A DNA stretch of 64,000 nt from Methylovulum psychrotolerans (GCF_002923755.1 NZ_PGFZ01000001.1:823959-887958); one strand, 5' to 3'; counted from the stretch's first letter, positions 1 to 9,552 are shown. A program made the numbers and translations. Notes: generated by a model not told the origin, from the letters alone.

Positions 1-384
1 CCCGTCAGCCGTGGTCACTTGTTGGCCGACATCAGGGTATCGCGCCGACACCAAGCTGACAAACCAAGTCGGCGGCGCGTCGCTGATATGCTTAGGGACT
101 GCACTAAAGCGCAGCACCTCGCCGCTAGCCTTCTGCAACTGGATATGTAAGTGGCGGGTTTGCTCAAGCGACACAAAACGCGGCAACCAAGTGCTGACAT
201 CGACCGCGCTCTGCCCGCCCTGCGGGAAGTTCAGTTGGATAAGCTGGGCGGCAAGGTTCAGCGACGAATCTATCTCCTTGCTAACCGCCGTCCGTGCTTG
301 CCAAACGGCGACCGCGCCGCCCAGCACCAAAATCATCAAGCTAGTCAGAATAATGCGCAGGTTAATTTGATGGCGTAAACTCAT
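1..384 (-). CDS. Sensor histidine kinase, N-terminal part (LapD/MoxY N-terminal domain), cut by window edge
   Basis: Only the first 128 codons are in the window; the frame stays open to base 1. The ATG at 384 is followed by a hydrophobic segment at residues 8-28 (NLRIILTSLMILVLGGAVAV) and then WQARTAVSKEIDSSLNLAAQLI. This matches the LapD/MoxY N-terminal domain of membrane sensor kinases, in which one TM helix precedes a periplasmic sensor region. In methylotrophs MoxY-type kinases are linked to methanol oxidation control, but the kinase domain is outside the window, so a LapD-like protein cannot be excluded. The start lies 16 bp after the stop of the upstream membrane protein gene, so the two are probably co-transcribed. 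Confidence 0.7.
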   Translation of the reverse strand, partial: MSLRHQINLRIILTSLMILVLGGAVAVWQARTAVSKEIDSSLNLAAQLIQLNFPQGGQSAVDVSTWLPRFVSLEQTRHLHIQLQKASGEVLRFSAVPKHISDAPPTWFVSLVSARYPDVGQQVTTADG

Positions 385-400
385 AGGCACCCCCCAACGG

Positions 401-1075
401 CTAATGGATAACATGCCACTGGCTCAAAGCAATAGCTTGCCAGACCTGCTTGGTGGGTGGGGCAACCCATGCCAGTAAGGCCGTTGCCGCCAATAATAAT
501 AATGATACGGAAAAGTTCCTATAATGGTATAGCTTCAAAGCCGTACCAAACGATTTTTTCATGCGCTTATTACTTAAATCAACACTGTACAGCTCATCTA
601 AGAGCAAATGGACAATAAAGCCAAAGGCGACAAATAAACCGTTCAACCATACTTGCAACACACTCCAATGCAGTAAATAATAGCTGATATCCGCTGCCAT
701 TAGGCCAAAAAACGCCGCCGCCAACAGCGAGTGGAACACGCCGCGATGCTCGGTGAAACGGTTAAATAAGGCGAACAGGCCATAGCGCGTCAACGGATAC
801 GCCGCCAACGCCAGAGCCAGGACTATATAAGCATCATAGCGGTATTGTAGGGTTTTAGCGGTTAGGCTCACCGATATTAACGCTAAGACGGTAAATAAGA
901 GGCGCACTGGCCTGGAATTACTGGCATCAATGTCCGGTAACATGCCGCCGACTGTCCCTAACAAGGTCAGCCACAGGGTTTGATCCATGCTAATTAAGCG
1001 TATATACGCCATCAGCGAAGCCGCTGCCGCACTGGCAACGGCGGCTACAGCGACATGGGTTTTAAAGTTTGCCAT
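401..1075 (-). CDS. YdjM/DUF457-type membrane-bound metal-dependent hydrolase family protein
   Basis: A 224-residue integral membrane protein with several hydrophobic helices. It starts MANFKTHVAVAAVASAAAAS and carries the family signatures: an early His (KTHV), GGMLPDIDA near residue 45, HRGVFHSLL near residue 113 and a late VHLLLDEL. This His/Asp pattern is typical of the YdjM (LexA-regulated inner membrane) / DUF457 group, annotated as putative metal-dependent hydrolases; the biochemical function is unknown. It diverges from the phosphomannomutase gene across 106 bp and runs into the sensor kinase gene 16 bp downstream. Family call is good; no substrate can be inferred. Confidence 0.8.
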   Translation of the reverse strand: MANFKTHVAVAAVASAAAASLMAYIRLISMDQTLWLTLLGTVGGMLPDIDASNSRPVRLLFTVLALISVSLTAKTLQYRYDAYIVLALALAAYPLTRYGLFALFNRFTEHRGVFHSLLAAAFFGLMAADISYYLLHWSVLQVWLNGLFVAFGFIVHLLLDELYSVDLSNKRMKKSFGTALKLYHYRNFSVSLLLLAATALLAWVAPPTKQVWQAIALSQWHVIH

Positions 1076-1107
1076 AAATTCTGTTGAAAGGGCGCGGGTA
1101 AAATGTA

Positions 1108-1136
1108 TTGGTCATAAAATAGTTGCCTATTATACT
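1108..1136 (+). promoter_or_regulatory. Sigma-70-like promoter for the phosphomannomutase gene
   Basis: TTGGTC (1108-1113), a 17-bp spacer and TATACT (1131-1136). Expected transcription start near 1143, giving a leader of about 40 nt before the ATG at 1182. A second TATAAT at 1172-1177 is too close to the start codon to serve this gene. Confidence 0.6.
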
Positions 1137-1181
1137 GGCGGATGCTTACTGATATTTTCTTAATACTCTACTATAATTCTA

Positions 1182-2552
1182 ATGATGCCATTAACTTGCT
1201 TTAAAGCCTATGATATTCGCGGACGCTTACCCGATGAGCTGAATGCCGACATCGCCTACCGTATTGGCCGCGCTTATGCCGAACACCTCCAGCCTAAAGC
1301 GGTGATTGTCGGGCGCGACATCCGTCTGTCCAGTGACGAAATGGCGGCGGCTCTCAGCCAAGGCCTAGTGGATGCAGGGGTTAACGTCTATGATATTGGG
1401 CTATGCGGCACCGAAGAAGTTTATTTTGCCACTTTCGCCTACCAAAACCAAGGCGTGGCAATGGACGGCGGCATTATGGTCACTGCCAGCCATAACCCCA
1501 AAGACTATAACGGCATGAAGCTGGTGCGCGAACTCAGCAAACCGATTAGCGGCGATACCGGCCTGCATGACATCAAAGCGCTGGCCGAGCGCAACGCCTT
1601 TGCCGCCCCCAGTGCGACACCCGGCACCATCACGGCGATAGACATCAGTGCCGCCTATACCCAACATTTATTGGGCTATCTGGGTGGACAACCGCTGCGG
1701 CCTTTAAAAATCGTCGTCAATGCGGGTAACGGCGCGGCCGGACATGTCATCGACTGGTTGGAACCTGCCTTGGCTCCGTTAGAATTTATTAAGATCCACC
1801 ATGCCCCGGATGGCAACTTCCCTAACGGCATCCCTAACCCGCTGTTGCCGGAAAACCGCGCCAGCACCGTCGCAGCGATTGTCGGCCAACAAGCGGATTT
1901 GGGCATTGCCTGGGACGGCGATTTTGACCGCTGTTTTTTATTTGACGAAACGGGACGCTTTATCGAAGGCTACTACATCGTCGGCCTGCTCGCCGCCGCC
2001 TTCTTAAAATTGAACCCCGGCGCGAAAATCGTCCACGACCCGCGCCTGACCTGGAACACTATCGATATTGTCAACAGCTTGGCCGGCACCGCCATCCAAA
2101 GTAAAACCGGCCACGCTTTCATTAAGGAACGGATGCGTAGCGAAGATGCCGTGTACGGCGGTGAAATGAGCGCCCACCATTACTTCCGCGACTTTGCCTA
2201 CTGTGACAGCGGCATGATCCCCTGGTTATTGGTCGTCGCCTTAATAAGCCAGACGGGCAAATCCTTATCACAGCTAGTGGACGAACGGATGCGGCTCTTC
2301 CCTGCCAGCGGCGAGATCAACCGCACTATCGCTGACCCGGCGGCAATTTTGGCCAAAGTCGGGCAACACTACCAAGCGGATGCCTTAGCCGTCGATTTTA
2401 CCGATGGCCTAAGCATGGAATTTGCCCAATGGCGCTTTAACTTGCGTTGCTCAAATACTGAACCACTGGTCAGGCTCAATGTCGAATCCCGCAACGACAC
2501 CCCGTTGATGCAGGCGAAAACAGCCGAGCTATTGGCTTTATTAAGCGCTTAA
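1182..2552 (+). CDS. manB: Phosphomannomutase / phosphoglucomutase
   Basis: Interconverts hexose 1- and 6-phosphates, supplying mannose-1-P or glucose-1-P for GDP-mannose and polysaccharide synthesis in the cytoplasm. The 456-residue protein has the usual length and all phosphohexomutase landmarks: [11 protein letters not shown] at the N-terminus, the active-site serine loop [12 protein letters not shown] near residue 105, the metal loop WDGDFDRC near 245, the sugar-binding GGEMSAHH near 325 and the phosphate-binding loop [11 protein letters not shown] near 427. Two consecutive ATGs (1182, 1185) are both possible starts. It stands as a single gene with its own promoter. It is a plausible supplier for the glycosyltransferase block around 30-37 kb. 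Substrate preference (mannose or glucose) is not settled by sequence alone. Confidence 0.93.
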   Translation: MMPLTCFKAYDIRGRLPDELNADIAYRIGRAYAEHLQPKAVIVGRDIRLSSDEMAAALSQGLVDAGVNVYDIGLCGTEEVYFATFAYQNQGVAMDGGIMVTASHNPKDYNGMKLVRELSKPISGDTGLHDIKALAERNAFAAPSATPGTITAIDISAAYTQHLLGYLGGQPLRPLKIVVNAGNGAAGHVIDWLEPALAPLEFIKIHHAPDGNFPNGIPNPLLPENRASTVAAIVGQQADLGIAWDGDFDRCFLFDETGRFIEGYYIVGLLAAAFLKLNPGAKIVHDPRLTWNTIDIVNSLAGTAIQSKTGHAFIKERMRSEDAVYGGEMSAHHYFRDFAYCDSGMIPWLLVVALISQTGKSLSQLVDERMRLFPASGEINRTIADPAAILAKVGQHYQADALAVDFTDGLSMEFAQWRFNLRCSNTEPLVRLNVESRNDTPLMQAKTAELLALLSA

Positions 2553-2632
2553 ACCAGCCCTAAAAGCACTTTCCCATTAACATAATGCCTTTTGATAGCT
2601 TAAGCCATAAGCGACCGTGGCGGGATAACCGT

Positions 2633-3418
2633 ATGAACATACTGGATGAATTAAGACAGAAAGCCGAAGAAAAAAAACGGGCGCTGCACGAGCATAAAAC
2701 CCAGGAAGCCCAGCATGAAAAAACTTATCAAAAAATATTATTGCCCAAAATGCAATTTTTGTTTGATAGCTTCCAGGAATTGATCGAGTATCTCAATTTT
2801 CTCGAAGAACCGGTGCTGGTACCGCATTATTCCCCTAAATACCCGCATTTTGGCACTTTGTTTCAAAGAAACTACAAAATCAATACGGATGGGCGTATGG
2901 GCATGGCCGATTATAATCGGCTCATGCAAATTAATGTCCGTTTCCTGTGCGAAGCAGAAGGCAGTTTTAGCTATACCTTAAACGGCAAATCCCTCATTGA
3001 TAAAGAACATGCTTTCTTATTTGATAGGGGCTTACGTTTCCAACAAAAAAATAGGGGCATGGACGGGGCTTTATTTATTGTCGAGCGGAAAATTCCAGTG
3101 CATTTCCGGATCATGGTCGACTATAAAAAAGCCGTATTAAAAGTAGGTATTTTTAACCATGAAAACTTCCAAGTTTTTCAAAAAACCTTTATGCCGGAAC
3201 AATTGGACGACTGCTTCTTAGATACCTTGCTCGGCTATTTTATGCGCCGCGACAACCGCTTTATCCATCCTGACATTTCCGCCCAAGATAGGGCCGCCAT
3301 CTTGGACTATATCGCCCCTTTTCACAATGGCGGAGACAGAGACGGCGATATGCTTGCCGAACCCACCCCCAAAATTGCCGACCCGATCAAAAACCTGTTC
3401 AGTAAATTCCAACGCTAA
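2633..3418 (+). CDS. Conserved hypothetical protein with coiled-coil N-terminus
   Basis: I do not recognise the family. The ATG at 2633 (MNILDELRQKAEEKKRALH) is preferred over an upstream ATG at 2585 because the 16 residues between look non-native and a GGCGGG purine stretch precedes 2633. The 261-residue product is soluble, with no signal peptide or TM segment. A charged Glu/Lys/Gln-rich helix of about 45 residues likely forms a coiled coil. A mixed alpha/beta body follows (SFQELIEYLNFLEEPVLVP, FERGL-like LFDRGLRFQQKN), ending in a short Pro/Gly tail and KNLFSKFQR. It lies 80 bp after phosphomannomutase and may be co-transcribed. Function unknown. Confidence 0.65.
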   Translation: MNILDELRQKAEEKKRALHEHKTQEAQHEKTYQKILLPKMQFLFDSFQELIEYLNFLEEPVLVPHYSPKYPHFGTLFQRNYKINTDGRMGMADYNRLMQINVRFLCEAEGSFSYTLNGKSLIDKEHAFLFDRGLRFQQKNRGMDGALFIVERKIPVHFRIMVDYKKAVLKVGIFNHENFQVFQKTFMPEQLDDCFLDTLLGYFMRRDNRFIHPDISAQDRAAILDYIAPFHNGGDRDGDMLAEPTPKIADPIKNLFSKFQR

Positions 3419-3620
3419 ACGCACGGTACCGCAAGTGTTTCAGGCATCACGGTACCGCCACCCTTTTCATTGCTAGCCCTAGTAAGCTTGCCAAACCAGC
3501 GCTAACCATGACTTTTTAGGCATTTTTCTTGGCAGAGCGTAACATCAGACTGTAACTTGCACGGAATTTAGGTAAGATTGTCGTCCACATTAACCCCATC
3601 GAACGACTGAGTCACAGATA

Positions 3621-4634
3621 ATGAAGAAAGCCATTGTTTTAACAGGTATCACCACTACCGGCACCCCGCACTTGGGCAACTATGTCGGCGCGATACGCCC
3701 GGCCATTGCCGCCAGCAAAAACGCCGATGTCCTGCCGTTTTATTTTTTAGCCGATTACCACGCGCTGATTAAATGCCAAGAGCCGGAACGGGTCAGACAA
3801 TCCAGCCTAGAAATTGCCGCCACTTGGCTGGCCTTAGGATTGGATACCTCTAACGCGGTATTTTACCGCCAGTCGGATGTGCCGGAAATATTGGAACTAT
3901 CATGGCTGCTGACTTGCGTCGCCTCCAAAGGCTTGATGAACCGCGCCCACGCCTACAAAGCGGCAGTGGCCGATAACGAGCAAAGCGGCGAACACGACCC
4001 CGACAAAGGCATCACCATGGGGCTGTTCAGCTACCCGATTTTAATGGCCGCCGACATATTGCTGTTCAACGCCAATAAAGTCCCGGTCGGTAAAGACCAA
4101 ATCCAACACATCGAAATGGCCCGCGATATGGCGGCGCGTTTCAACCATATCTATGGCGAACATTTCATCCTGCCGGAAGCCTTGCTGGAAGAACACGGCG
4201 CGACCTTGTCCGGTTTGGACGGGCGTAAAATGAGCAAAAGCTACAACAACACTATCCCGCTGTTCGAGCCGGAAAAAAAGTTACGCAAACTCATTAACAA
4301 AATCAAAACCAACTCGCTGGAACCGGGCGAACCCAAAGACCCCGAAGGCTGCACCCTGTTCAGTATTTACCAAGCCTTTGCGACCCCGCACGAAGTTACC
4401 CACATCCGCCAACGCTATGCCGAGGGCATCTCTTGGGGTGAAATGAAACAAGTGCTGTTTGAACATATCAACAACCATATTACCCCGGCGCGTGAGCGTT
4501 ACGAAGCCCTGCTCCAAGCCCCTGAGCATATCGAAGAACAGTTACAGGAAGGGGCGCAAAAAGCCCGCGACATCAGCGTTCCCTTTATGCAAAAACTGCG
4601 TAAGGCGGTGGGGATTTCCAGAATAAGTGCGTAA
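3621..4634 (+). CDS. trpS: Tryptophan--tRNA ligase
   Basis: Class Ic aminoacyl-tRNA synthetase that charges tRNA-Trp. The 337-residue length is normal. The HIGH-equivalent is TPHLGNY at residues 15-21 and the KMSKS loop is [11 protein letters not shown] near residue 200; [12 protein letters not shown] and the [15 protein letters not shown] nucleotide/Trp-binding segment are typical. The ATG at 3621 directly precedes KKAIVLTGI, matching the usual family N-terminus. It is flanked by 200 bp on each side, so probably a single transcription unit. Confidence 0.97.
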   Translation: MKKAIVLTGITTTGTPHLGNYVGAIRPAIAASKNADVLPFYFLADYHALIKCQEPERVRQSSLEIAATWLALGLDTSNAVFYRQSDVPEILELSWLLTCVASKGLMNRAHAYKAAVADNEQSGEHDPDKGITMGLFSYPILMAADILLFNANKVPVGKDQIQHIEMARDMAARFNHIYGEHFILPEALLEEHGATLSGLDGRKMSKSYNNTIPLFEPEKKLRKLINKIKTNSLEPGEPKDPEGCTLFSIYQAFATPHEVTHIRQRYAEGISWGEMKQVLFEHINNHITPARERYEALLQAPEHIEEQLQEGAQKARDISVPFMQKLRKAVGISRISA

Positions 4635-4785
4635 GCCCTAAAGCTGACCTTAGGGATGTACAGAAAATAATATCGGCTAATCACAAGGCAGCTTCCCATT
4701 TGGCGCGTGAGCATCTTGCCTGCAAGATACCCATGCCCCAAAACCCGTGCCTATAAAAGACGACAAAGAAATGATGTAAATGAGG

Positions 4786-4824
4786 CGTTACCGCACGGCG
4801 GCAAGCATCCGCCGTGCGGTAACG
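4786..4824. terminator. Perfect 16-bp inverted repeat between convergent trpS and RTX genes
   Basis: Arm CGTTACCGCACGGCGG (4786-4801), 7-nt loop CAAGCAT, and an exact reverse-complement arm at 4809-4824. The stem is very GC-rich and lies 18 bp from the end of the RTX gene. No T-run follows on either strand, so it is not a classical intrinsic terminator. It may act as a bidirectional transcript end or RNA 3' stabiliser. Confidence 0.5.
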
Positions 4825-4842
4825 CCCGAAAGTTATGCCGTT

Positions 4843-7308
4843 TTAGACAACGACAAAATCCATAGCGGTCAGCGCCAGCCCCGTACCGATAATGGCAAAC
4901 GCTTGCGCCTCAACTGCGCCGTTACCATCGGCATCATAAAGCAACGTCCCTGCGGCAGTATCATAAAGAACATGATCGTCAGCATCTTCAAGGCCGCCGT
5001 TACCGATGATTTTAAACGCACTTTTAGTTAATGCACCTGGTGTCAATGCCGTAAAAACGGCATCTTCCAATCTAATGGTATCGTCAGCAACGCTAAAATC
5101 GCTAATAGTGTCGATATTGCTTTGCCCCAAACTGGTATTGAAAGCAAACGAGTCCAGACCCAAACCGCCTACCAGCAAGTCGTTGCCCAACCCGCCATTC
5201 ATACTGTCATTGCCATAACCACCATTGAATACATTGTCCCCAGTGTTACCAATGAGAATATCGTCCCCGTTGCTGCCGATGATATTTTCGATATTGATTA
5301 AGGTATCGGTACCAGCCCATTTCGTATCTTGACCCGCCGTAATTTTTAAATTGATCAGCACACCCAGCAAAGCAGAAGCATACGATACAGTATCGTTACC
5401 TGCACCACCGTCCAGGAAATCATCACCACGCCCGCCTTCCAGGCTGTCATTCCCCTCTAAGCCATACAGACGGTTATCGCCATCACTGCCAATGATGCTA
5501 TTATCCGACCCATTACCGAACCCGATCACATCTTTGCTGTGTTGCTGAAAAATTAAGCGCTCAACATTCGCCGACAAGCTAAAATCTACCGAACTGACTA
5601 CTGTATCGCTACCTTCATTTTGCTTTTCCGACACAGTGTCGGTGCTGCTATCGACGAAATAGACATCATCGCCCTCGCCGCCACTGACGCTGTCAGTGCC
5701 CAACCCTCCCGACAAGCCATCATTAGCGGACGTACCCACTACAACATCATCTGCGTTAGTGCCGACAACGAAATTCGTTAACGCTTCACTGTCCGCAAAC
5801 GTAAATTGGTCAACCCTAGAAGACGCACCCAAAAAGTAGTTTTTAAGCGTAATCTGCATGATATTTTGGTTGCCAATAACCAAATTATCGCCAAAGCGGC
5901 TTAATCCCGTCATTTGCGAAAGCGGGGCTGCATCAACAACAACATCAAATCCCTCATCAGTATCGTAATTATCAATCACTATCGAGCTATATGCCACATT
6001 ATAAGTATCGTTACCTTGTCCGCCTATCAAGGTACCTTGACCAAGGTAACTGCTTAACGTGTCGTTACCTTCGCCGCCATCAAGAACATTAGTACCAAGA
6101 CCGCCATCAAGAGAATCATGACCCAGCCCCCCTATTAGGACATCATTACCGTCCTCACCTTGCAGGTTATCATCTTCCGAACCGCCATCCAGCCTGTCAT
6201 TGCCTTGGCCACCCAATAGAAAATCCACCCCTGCCTTACCCAATAAAACATCATCGCCATCATCACCTTGCAGGGTATCGTCATCTGAGCCGCCATCCAG
6301 CTTATCATTGCCAAAACCGCCATAAAGTATGTCCAAGCCCGTTCCGCCTAGCAAGACATCATCACCGTCATCACCTTGCAGGGTATCGTTATCCGAGCCG
6401 CCATCCAGCTTATCATTGCCAAAACCGCCAGTAAGCCAGTCGAAGCCCGTTCCGCCTAGCAAGACATCGTCGCCGTCATCACCTTGCAGGCTATCGTTAT
6501 CCGAGCCGCCATCCAGCTTATCCGCACCCAATCCGCCAGTAAGCGTGTCGAAGCCCGTCCCGCCCAACAGGACATCATCACCGTCATCACCTTGTAGGGC
6601 ATCGTCGTCCGAACCGCCATCCAGCTTATCCGCACCCAAACCGCCAGAAAGCGTGTCGAAGCCCGTCCCGCCCCGCAAAATATCATCCCCCTCATCACCT
6701 TGCAGGATGTCGCCGTCAGAACCACCATTTAATCTATCATTACCCAAACCGCCGGAAAGGAAATCAAATCCTGCCCCACCCAACAGCACGTCATCACCAT
6801 CCTCACCAAACAGATTGCCACCGTCCGCGCCGCTATCCAGTTTGTCATCACCTAAGCCGCCATAAAGGGAATCAAATCCTGCCCCACCCGTTAGGCGGTC
6901 ATCACCATCATCGCCATAAAGCATATCGTCATCGGCACCGCCATCTAGGCTATCATTACCCAAACCGCCCGACAGGAAATCAACGCCCATCCCACCGCGC
7001 AGGACATCATCACCCTCTTCGCCGGACAAGGTGTCATTATCCTCTTCCCCATCCAGTTTATCGTCACCCAAACCGCCGCTGAGCGTGTCAAATCCTAGCC
7101 CGCCCAATAGCCGATCATTGCCTTCATCACCATAGAGGACATCGCCATCCAACCCGCCATCCAGTTTATCATCGCCCAAACCGCCGCTGAGCATGTCAAA
7201 CCCTAGCCCGCCCAACAGCCTATCATTGCCGCCATTACCAAACATCGAATCATCTTCATCCGTACCGATATAGGTATTATTATTATCATCACCGATATAA
7301 TCCGCCAT
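4843..7308 (-). CDS. RTX-type calcium-binding repeat protein (hemolysin-type repeats), probable type I secretion substrate
   Basis: An 821-residue protein made mostly of glycine- and aspartate-rich nonapeptide repeats (GGxGxDxLx type), from about residue 10 to 420, again near 510-545 and 595-740. Such repeats bind Ca2+ and fold into beta-rolls. There is no N-terminal signal peptide (MADYIGDDNNNTYIG). The last ~80 residues are hydrophobic and acidic (SFAFNTSLGQSNIDTISDF, ending MDFVVV), as in the uncleaved C-terminal signal of type I secreted proteins. No catalytic domain is visible, so a structural or surface-layer-like role is as likely as a toxin. No type I exporter is in the window. The ribosome site GGAGATGG lies just before the ATG. 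Confidence 0.88.
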   Translation of the reverse strand: MADYIGDDNNNTYIGTDEDDSMFGNGGNDRLLGGLGFDMLSGGLGDDKLDGGLDGDVLYGDEGNDRLLGGLGFDTLSGGLGDDKLDGEEDNDTLSGEEGDDVLRGGMGVDFLSGGLGNDSLDGGADDDMLYGDDGDDRLTGGAGFDSLYGGLGDDKLDSGADGGNLFGEDGDDVLLGGAGFDFLSGGLGNDRLNGGSDGDILQGDEGDDILRGGTGFDTLSGGLGADKLDGGSDDDALQGDDGDDVLLGGTGFDTLTGGLGADKLDGGSDNDSLQGDDGDDVLLGGTGFDWLTGGFGNDKLDGGSDNDTLQGDDGDDVLLGGTGLDILYGGFGNDKLDGGSDDDTLQGDDGDDVLLGKAGVDFLLGGQGNDRLDGGSEDDNLQGEDGNDVLIGGLGHDSLDGGLGTNVLDGGEGNDTLSSYLGQGTLIGGQGNDTYNVAYSSIVIDNYDTDEGFDVVVDAAPLSQMTGLSRFGDNLVIGNQNIMQITLKNYFLGASSRVDQFTFADSEALTNFVVGTNADDVVVGTSANDGLSGGLGTDSVSGGEGDDVYFVDSSTDTVSEKQNEGSDTVVSSVDFSLSANVERLIFQQHSKDVIGFGNGSDNSIIGSDGDNRLYGLEGNDSLEGGRGDDFLDGGAGNDTVSYASALLGVLINLKITAGQDTKWAGTDTLINIENIIGSNGDDILIGNTGDNVFNGGYGNDSMNGGLGNDLLVGGLGLDSFAFNTSLGQSNIDTISDFSVADDTIRLEDAVFTALTPGALTKSAFKIIGNGGLEDADDHVLYDTAAGTLLYDADGNGAVEAQAFAIIGTGLALTAMDFVVV

Positions 7309-7639
7309 ATTGCCATCTCCAAACGTAATTTAAGAAAGGTAGGATACAAATTTAAGCCGCCTATGTAGCACAAAAAATGTGCTATTCCAGCAGCGGGCGG
7401 ATTGTAAACAACAGCCACCAAAATACCTAGGAAATACTTCACTTGTCCGGTAAAAAACGACTCGGCACAGCGAAAGCACTTAAAATACGGCATATCGGAC
7501 TTAAACCCTAGCCGCATTGAAAGCCATAGTTTATTTATCTTGCCATTCACCACTAAGAACAGAGGACACGAAAAAAACAGCCCAAATAACGTCACGCCTT
7601 TCGTGATAAAGCGTTTTTTAACCATGGGTTCCTCAACCC
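7309..7639. other. Non-coding leader region of the RTX gene
   Basis: 331 bp between yigZ and the RTX gene, both on the minus strand. It holds a small perfect hairpin (TAGCACA 7366-7372, TGTGCTA 7378-7384) in the presumed RTX leader. An open frame crosses it on the minus strand, but it overlaps the RTX start out of frame and looks non-coding. No convincing promoter was found. Confidence 0.4.
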
Positions 7640-8242
7640 TCACCCCGATCCGGCAACGTATACCGCTTCCCGTCCATCTCCCGCAAAAGCCGCCAACAAC
7701 ACCGCCACCTGCCCAGCGGGCACCTGCACCTGCACCTTGACCTGCCCGGCGAAATCTTGCGCGACAATGCGCCCGTCGAGCTTTTTCAACAAATATTCCA
7801 AGGGCTGGATTTGCTTGTAATCCAACGTCAACGGCACGGTGACCCAATCGATATACGGACACAGCTCGGCGGCGGCGATCACTTGACTGGCGGTATTGCT
7901 ATAGGCGCGGGTCAAGCCCCCTGCTCCCAGCTTAACGCCCCCGAAATAGCGCACCACCACCAGCAAGACGTTAATCAGTTCCTTACCTTCCAATTGCTGA
8001 AAAATCGGCTTGCCCGCCGTGCCGGTCGGCTCACCCGCATCATGGAAGCGGTAGATGATGCCATTGGCGGTTTTCATGCGGTACGCATAGACAATATGGC
8101 TGGCATGGGGATGCACATCGGCAAAGCCCTTAAGATGGCGCGGCACGTCCTGCTCATCAGCACACGGGATCAATGCCCCAATAAACCGGGATTTTTTCAG
8201 GACAATCTCTACACTGGCGGGATTTTTAACGGCAATCATCAT
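7640..8242 (-). CDS. yigZ: YigZ / IMPACT family protein
   Basis: A 200-residue protein of the UPF0029/IMPACT family, conserved and possibly RNA- or translation-related. Family motifs are clear: SRFIGALIPCADE near residue 18, ASHIVYAYR near 48, the highly conserved DAGEPTGTAGKPI near 68, and VVRYFGGVKLGAGGLTRAY near 95. A C-terminal DUF1949-like domain follows. Its ATG overlaps the moaE stop codon (TAATG), which points to translational coupling with the molybdopterin genes. That linkage may be incidental. Physiological role is not established by the sequence. Confidence 0.9.
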   Translation of the reverse strand: MMIAVKNPASVEIVLKKSRFIGALIPCADEQDVPRHLKGFADVHPHASHIVYAYRMKTANGIIYRFHDAGEPTGTAGKPIFQQLEGKELINVLLVVVRYFGGVKLGAGGLTRAYSNTASQVIAAAELCPYIDWVTVPLTLDYKQIQPLEYLLKKLDGRIVAQDFAGQVKVQVQVPAGQVAVLLAAFAGDGREAVYVAGSG

Positions 8243-8700
8243 TAAGGGGCGCGATGATAGCCATCGGTATTCTTACCCACCCAACGCTCGTCGGCTGACA
8301 GCAAGCGTTCTTTTTTCCAGAACGGGGCTTTAGATTTTAACGCCTCCATAATGTAACGGCAGGCATCAAAGGCATCCCCCCGGTGCGATGTCCATACCGC
8401 CACCAACACAATCGGGTCATTGGGCAACAACTCGCCGACCCGATGGATAATTAACGCATCCAGCACTTGCCAATGCCGCCCCGCTTCGGCGACAATCGCC
8501 GCTAACTGCTTTTCGGTCATACCCGGATAATGTTCTAAGGTCATGGCTTGCACACCGCTGCCCTCGTTAAAATCCCGCATCGTACCGACAAAAACACTGG
8601 TCGCGCCAACTTGCCCGGCCAGGCCTTGCGCGGCTTGTTGGTAGGCTTGGAGTTCTTGCCAAGGGTCGAAGCCTGCTCCCGTCACAATAACCGTCATCAT
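8242..8700 (-). CDS. moaE: Molybdopterin synthase catalytic subunit
   Basis: Large subunit of molybdopterin synthase; with thiocarboxylated MoaD it inserts the dithiolene sulfurs into cyclic pyranopterin monophosphate. The 152-residue protein has the normal length and motifs: GATSVFVGTMRDFNEG near residue 35, LEHYPGM near 54, HRVGEL near 86, VAVWTSHRGDAF near 99 and the Lys-rich active region LKSKAPFWKKE near 125. The start overlaps the moaD stop (TGATG). The ribosome site GGAGG is formed by the two C-terminal glycine codons of moaD. Confidence 0.95.
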   Translation of the reverse strand: MMTVIVTGAGFDPWQELQAYQQAAQGLAGQVGATSVFVGTMRDFNEGSGVQAMTLEHYPGMTEKQLAAIVAEAGRHWQVLDALIIHRVGELLPNDPIVLVAVWTSHRGDAFDACRYIMEALKSKAPFWKKERLLSADERWVGKNTDGYHRAP

Positions 8701-8939
8701 CAGCCTCCGGTGACGGGCGGGAAAAAGGCCACTTCATCACCTGCCCGGACAGGGCTGTCCAAGTCGGCATAATCCATATTGACCGCCGCTAAGATATTGT
8801 CCGGCAAGGGTTGTTGGGGATTGGCGGCAGTCCAGACTTGCCGTACCGACGCGATGCCGACGGCGGGCAAGGTCTCATCCGAACGCCCCAACTGTTCTTT
8901 TAAACTGGCAAAATAACGTACTTTAATTGACATATTCAT
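8700..8939 (-). CDS. moaD: Molybdopterin synthase sulfur carrier subunit
   Basis: A 79-residue ubiquitin-like protein ending in FPPVTGG. The C-terminal Gly-Gly is adenylated by MoeB-type enzymes and converted to a thiocarboxylate. Typical start MNMSIKVRYFASLKEQLG and DEVAFFPPVTGG end. First gene of the moaD-moaE-yigZ unit and divergent from moaC across 68 bp, so one intergenic region likely controls both sides. No moaA or moaB is present in the window. Confidence 0.93.
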   Translation of the reverse strand: MNMSIKVRYFASLKEQLGRSDETLPAVGIASVRQVWTAANPQQPLPDNILAAVNMDYADLDSPVRAGDEVAFFPPVTGG

Positions 8940-9007
8940 TCACGCGGCTACAAAATCTAAGGATAATGTCAGACACAACCAACATTTTGCGCTAATTTTA
9001 CCGACAA

Positions 9008-9484
9008 ATGACCCAACTCACCCATTTTAATCAAGCTGGCGAAGCCCACATGGTCGATGTCGGCGACAAAGCCGTTACCCAACGCACCGCCATTACCGAA
9101 GGCTACATCGACATGCAGCCGGAAACCTTAGCGCTGATTATCGGCGGCGGCCACAAAAAAGGCGATGTCTTAGGGATAGCCCGCATCGCCGGGATTATGG
9201 CCAGCAAAAAAACCGCCGACCTGATCCCGCTCTGCCACCCGCTAGCCTTAACCCATGTGGATATTGCCCTAAGCCCCAATACCGAACTTAACCACATCCG
9301 CTGCCAAACCACCGTCAAAACTCAAGGCCAAACCGGCGTGGAAATGGAAGCGTTAACCGCCACCGCCTGCGCCTTGTTGACCATTTACGACATGTGCAAG
9401 GCAGTTGACCGGGGCATGGTTATCCATTCGCTACAAGTGCTGGCAAAAGCGGGCGGCAAATCGGGAACTTGGCAACGGACGTGA
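9008..9484 (+). CDS. moaC: Cyclic pyranopterin monophosphate synthase
   Basis: Converts 3',8-cyclo-7,8-dihydro-GTP to cyclic pyranopterin monophosphate in molybdenum cofactor synthesis. 158 residues, normal length. Landmarks: [16 protein letters not shown] at residue 15, the [20 protein letters not shown] stretch near 50, the LIPLCHPL active-site histidine motif near 72, GVEMEALTA near 111 and [11 protein letters not shown] near 126. The start [18 protein letters not shown] is standard. Divergent from moaD. Confidence 0.97.
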   Translation: MTQLTHFNQAGEAHMVDVGDKAVTQRTAITEGYIDMQPETLALIIGGGHKKGDVLGIARIAGIMASKKTADLIPLCHPLALTHVDIALSPNTELNHIRCQTTVKTQGQTGVEMEALTATACALLTIYDMCKAVDRGMVIHSLQVLAKAGGKSGTWQRT

Positions 9485-9552
9485 AGCCCGGCCACCAGCA
9501 TCCGTATCCTGACCGCTCACCTCCTATTTAAAACTTATCACAGGGATTCCCT

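Noticed and set aside
6329-6865. Long plus-strand open frame rich in Ser/Pro opposite the RTX gene
   Set aside because: It is the antisense shadow of the repetitive Gly/Asp codons; repeat periodicity keeps the frame open.
7203-7626. Minus-strand frame starting MVKKRFITKGVTLFGLFF between yigZ and the RTX gene
   Set aside because: It overlaps the RTX start by about 100 bp out of frame and loses protein-like composition after the first 40 residues.
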